Origin: UBA2277 sp035477615
Lineage (GTDB): Bacteria; Patescibacteriota; Microgenomatia; UBA1400; MFAQ01
Reading direction: 5' to 3'
Length of the DNA: 23,508 nt
Assembly: GCA_035477615.1 (NCBI GenBank)
Contig: DATIKJ010000027.1
Location: 1-23,508 of the forward strand
A model generated the notes under the pieces. That model ran no database searches. It was not told the DNA's origin and saw nothing but the letters and a program-made list of their open reading frames with translations. Below, one piece after another: positions 21,578-23,508 of the stretch. The position numbers were made by a program, and so were the translations under genes. Each line of letters begins with the position of its first letter. Within the stretch, counting starts at the first letter, position 1.

Positions 21578-22264
21578 ATGAAAAAGTCATGGCCTGAATC
21601 TCTTAAAAAGAGAGTAATCGAGTTGAGAAAAGAGGGCATAAGTTACGGTTCCCTATCATCTCAATTCAAAGTCGCAAAAAGTACGCTTCATTATTGGTTA
21701 TCGGACATTGATTATCCAAAAGACAATCTCGATTTGGCAAAGGAAAACTGGATAAAAAAAATTCAACCCATGGGAGCTATGGCCAATCACCAAAAACGAC
21801 TAAACAAACTCAAAATAATTGAAGAAAAAACTAAAATAGAAGTAAAAGAAAATATTCATATTAAAGAAGCTAAGAAAGCAATATTAGCCACGATGTACTG
21901 GGCTGAAGGTGGAAAAGGAAGAGGTGACATCATTACTTTTGCCAATACCGATCCTCAAATGACAAAATTGTTTATTACCCTACTCCGAGAGTGTTACGAA
22001 TTAGATGAAAGTAAATTTAGAGTCAGAGTTCATCTCCACCATTATCACAACGAAATAAAAGTCAAAAAATTCTGGTCAGATCTTTTAAATGTACCTCTAT
22101 CACAATTTGGAAAAATCTATCGTAAAAAACGTAGTACCAACAAAATCTATCGAAAAAATGAGGCCGGAATTTGTTTTGTGAGATATAACAGTATGGCTCT
22201 AAAGGAAGATGTCATGTATTACGCTCGCCATGTGGCCAACCAATTGCTTGATGAACGGACGTAA
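21578..22264 (+). CDS. HTH protein with W-E-G motif domain, LAGLIDADG-like (paralogue 2)
   Basis: The 228-residue protein pairs an HTH (residues 8-42, GISYGSLSSQFKVAKSTLHYWL) with the same domain as the gene at 18415: AILATMYWAEGGK (101-113), ITFANTDPQMTKLFITLLR, ESKFRVRVHLHHYHNE, FWSDLLNVPLSQFGK and AGICFVRY. A Lys-rich helical linker (60-98) is longer than in the paralogue. The domain may be a LAGLIDADG-like nuclease half, with Glu110 acidic, but this is inference. The HTH resembles those of transposase-type or Mu-repressor-type DNA binders. An extended -10 (TGA-TACTAT, 21557-21565) precedes it. It ends 32 bases before a tRNA-Arg gene, as the paralogue ends 16 bases before a serine tRNA. 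Confidence 0.75.
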   Translation: MKKSWPESLKKRVIELRKEGISYGSLSSQFKVAKSTLHYWLSDIDYPKDNLDLAKENWIKKIQPMGAMANHQKRLNKLKIIEEKTKIEVKENIHIKEAKKAILATMYWAEGGKGRGDIITFANTDPQMTKLFITLLRECYELDESKFRVRVHLHHYHNEIKVKKFWSDLLNVPLSQFGKIYRKKRSTNKIYRKNEAGICFVRYNSMALKEDVMYYARHVANQLLDERT

Positions 22265-22296
22265 ACCTTCTACAGATGGTAAAATATGCTTTGTTT

Positions 22297-22370
22297 GCGC
22301 TCGTAGCTCAGTTGGATAGAGCACTAGGTTGCGGACCTAGGGGTCGCAGGTTCAAATCCTGCCGGGCGCA
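22297..22370 (+). tRNA. tRNA-Arg(GCG)
   Basis: Acceptor GCGCTCG/CGGGCGC with one G-U pair, D arm GCTC/GAGC, anticodon stem CTAGG/CCTAG around TTGCGGA, T arm GCAGG/CCTGC. Discriminator A. An extended -10 TGG-TAAAAT lies at 22277-22285. A T run follows. GCG in place of the usual bacterial ACG is notable. Confidence 0.93.
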
Positions 22371-22378
22371 CTTTTTTG

Positions 22379-22460
22379 CGGAGGATACAGGGGTCGAACC
22401 TGTTAGAGCTTGCGCTCATTGGTTTTCGAAACCAACGCATTACCGTCCTGCCCATCCTCC
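22379..22460 (-). tRNA. tRNA-Ser(CGA)
   Basis: Class II tRNA: acceptor GGAGGAT/ATCCTCC, anticodon stem TTGGT/ACCAA around TTCGAAA, variable arm GAGC-GCAA-GCTC, T arm ACAGG/CCTGT. Discriminator G. It converges on tRNA-Arg(GCG) with only eight bases between them. Confidence 0.94.
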
Positions 22461-22523
22461 GTTCCTGTATATTTTACTTTATTTCACCGTAGAAGAAGCT
22501 TGGAAGATATAAAATCACCTCAT

Positions 22524-22598
22524 GTACCTGTAGCTCAGTTGGATTAGAGCGTTCCCCTCCGAAGGGAAAGGTCGCACGTTCGAATCGTGTCAGGTGCA
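22524..22598 (+). tRNA. tRNA-Arg(CCG)
   Basis: Acceptor GTACCTG/CAGGTGC with one T-G pair, D arm GCTC/GAGC, anticodon stem TTCCC/GGGAA around CTCCGAA, T arm GCACG/CGTGT. Discriminator A; CCA not encoded. Confidence 0.93.
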
Positions 22599-22665
22599 CA
22601 TTTGACTTATAATATATAAGATTGTATAATTCACCCAGTCTAAATACATTTACAAGGAGAAAACC

Positions 22666-23136
22666 ATGTCCAAGCCAAGACTACCAAGCTTCGGTGATGT
22701 AATTGTGTCTGAAAGATTCAAATATGGCCATCTCAATTATGATGGCAAACCTCCAATCCAGGTTGGTCAAAACTCACCAAAATGCCTCGTCAGCAGGTTC
22801 CTTACTGACGAGGAAATAGATGAGATTAAGAAAGCCGGAAAAAAGCCCCCCAAAATGATTGAAGAAGATTTGGGTGTCCCTGATCCATCAAGAGCCACTG
22901 CAGAATTTGTTGTCATCAATAACAATATGCAGGGTGGTGGAACAGGAATGGGTGTCATTTATGGACACAACGACGATTATCCCGACGGTTGGCATATTGT
23001 TGCCAAACGTCTAAAAGATGGCAAATGGGATCCCGAAGGCGAAGAAATTGCCTTCTACATGACCGGCAGCTTCATTGATATGATTTTTCTGAATGAAGTA
23101 AAGATCGTTCGTCACATGGCCATGTCATACATATAG
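22666..23136 (+). CDS. Hypothetical protein
   Basis: The 156-residue soluble protein starts at ATG 22666 behind AAGGAG, with TATAAT (part of TTGTATAAT) upstream at 22623-22628. It has a Pro-rich start, an Asp/Glu/Lys-rich helix (LTDEEIDEIKKAGKK), then a strand-rich domain with NNNMQGGGTGMGVIYGHNDDY and DGWHIVAKRL. The spacing suggests a compact beta fold; I cannot name a family. It stands alone with its own terminator. Confidence 0.7.
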   Translation: MSKPRLPSFGDVIVSERFKYGHLNYDGKPPIQVGQNSPKCLVSRFLTDEEIDEIKKAGKKPPKMIEEDLGVPDPSRATAEFVVINNNMQGGGTGMGVIYGHNDDYPDGWHIVAKRLKDGKWDPEGEEIAFYMTGSFIDMIFLNEVKIVRHMAMSYI

Positions 23137-23144
23137 TGCCTTTC

Positions 23145-23174
23145 AGCCTACATCACTCGATGTAGGCTTTTTTA
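23145..23174 (+). terminator. Rho-independent terminator
   Basis: AGCCTACATC (23145-23154) pairs perfectly with GATGTAGGCT (23159-23168) around ACTC and is followed by a T run. Confidence 0.93.
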
Positions 23175-23201
23175 TACCAAAATCTTCTGGTATCATATGC
23201 C

Positions 23202-23508
23202 ATGATTGAGTTCGAAAGAGATCCAGATAAAAATATAACAACAGAAGAAATTCGGGAACATTTGAAGGATTTAGGGATAAAGGCTGTGTTATTTGATTTG
23301 GATGATACTTTGATTTATACAACAGAAATTTTTGCAAAGTATATGAAAGAGTATGTAGAGAAAGTAGCAGGAGAAACTAATCTGGAGTTTGCTCAAATTG
23401 ACGAAGCTTTAAGAAGATTAAATGATGCAGAATTTAAAAAAATGGGAGTTAACCCCACAAGATGGGAAACAGTCGTAGAAAAAATGGCCGAGGAATTACC
23501 AGAAAAGA
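23202..23508 (+). CDS. HAD-family hydrolase, 3' truncated by window edge
   Basis: The first 102 residues of a HAD-superfamily phosphatase are present. Motif I is AVLFDLDDTLIYT, with nucleophile Asp32 and acid/base Asp34, preceded by an unusual 25-residue acidic extension. A helical cap region follows. The family hydrolyses phosphate esters; the substrate is unknown. ATG 23202 lies five bases after an extended -10 (TGG-TATCAT), so the message is probably leaderless. Confidence 0.85.
   Translation, partial: MIEFERDPDKNITTEEIREHLKDLGIKAVLFDLDDTLIYTTEIFAKYMKEYVEKVAGETNLEFAQIDEALRRLNDAEFKKMGVNPTRWETVVEKMAEELPEK

Noticed and set aside
22276..22512. Open frame of 78 residues across the Arg and Ser tRNA genes
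   Set aside because: It is the translation of two tRNA genes (RALGCGPRGRRFKSCRAH and similar), a classic false gene.
1..23508. CRISPR array or rRNA genes
   Set aside because: No regularly spaced direct repeats and no rRNA-like conserved stretches were seen on either strand.
1..23508. UGA recoding as in some CPR lineages
   Set aside because: TGA ends dnaG and the small gene at 1444 at sensible places, and conserved proteins show no in-frame TGA, so the standard stop meaning holds.

Overview
The window looks like a piece of a Candidate Phyla Radiation (Patescibacteria) genome, probably of the Microgenomates type. This rests on AT-rich DNA, compact spacing, tRNA genes that do not encode CCA, several genes with leaderless starts, a minimal dnaG-rpoD pair, and many small membrane or orphan proteins of a CPR flavour. 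TGA is used as a stop (for example by dnaG), so this is not a lineage that reads UGA as glycine. The lineage call is inference; no rRNA is present to confirm it.

Region 1 (1-1226) carries a truncated, apparently frameshifted membrane-anchored protein and a D-2-hydroxyacid-dehydrogenase-like protein that lacks the expected catalytic Arg and His. Region 2 (about 1444-12271) is an accessory island. It contains: a small 13-residue-repeat basic protein; a complete short type II CBASS operon (HNH-SAVED effector Cap5, CD-NTase, E2-like protein with a SEC-C tail) on the minus strand; a divergently transcribed LexA-like self-cleaving repressor that overlaps a C5-cytosine methyltransferase with its own N-terminal HTH; a convergent controller (XRE) plus putative restriction endonuclease operon; several orphan proteins; a possible winged-helix replication-type protein; and a large serine recombinase. 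The recombinase reading frame runs into a tRNA-Asn gene and stops in its anticodon loop, so this tRNA is the probable integration site and the right end of the element. The left end could not be fixed.

Region 3 (12233-17463) looks like ordinary chromosome: tRNA-Asn, a small hypothetical gene, a phage-holin-4/DUF360-like membrane protein, thymidine kinase, rpoD, dnaG and an SdpI-family membrane protein. Region 4 (17604-23508) mixes small conserved hypothetical genes, a HIT-family protein, two paralogous HTH proteins that sit next to tRNA genes, and a set of serine and arginine tRNAs. One of these has an unexpected ACT anticodon. The window ends in a truncated HAD-family hydrolase.

The most interesting reading is that the island is a mobile defence package in which one LexA-type repressor lies between the CBASS operon and the methyltransferase gene. 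DNA damage could then switch on CBASS and methylation together, while a separate controller protein with a direct-repeat operator governs the nuclease. The sequence shows the gene order, motifs, promoters and palindromes; the regulation itself is inference.
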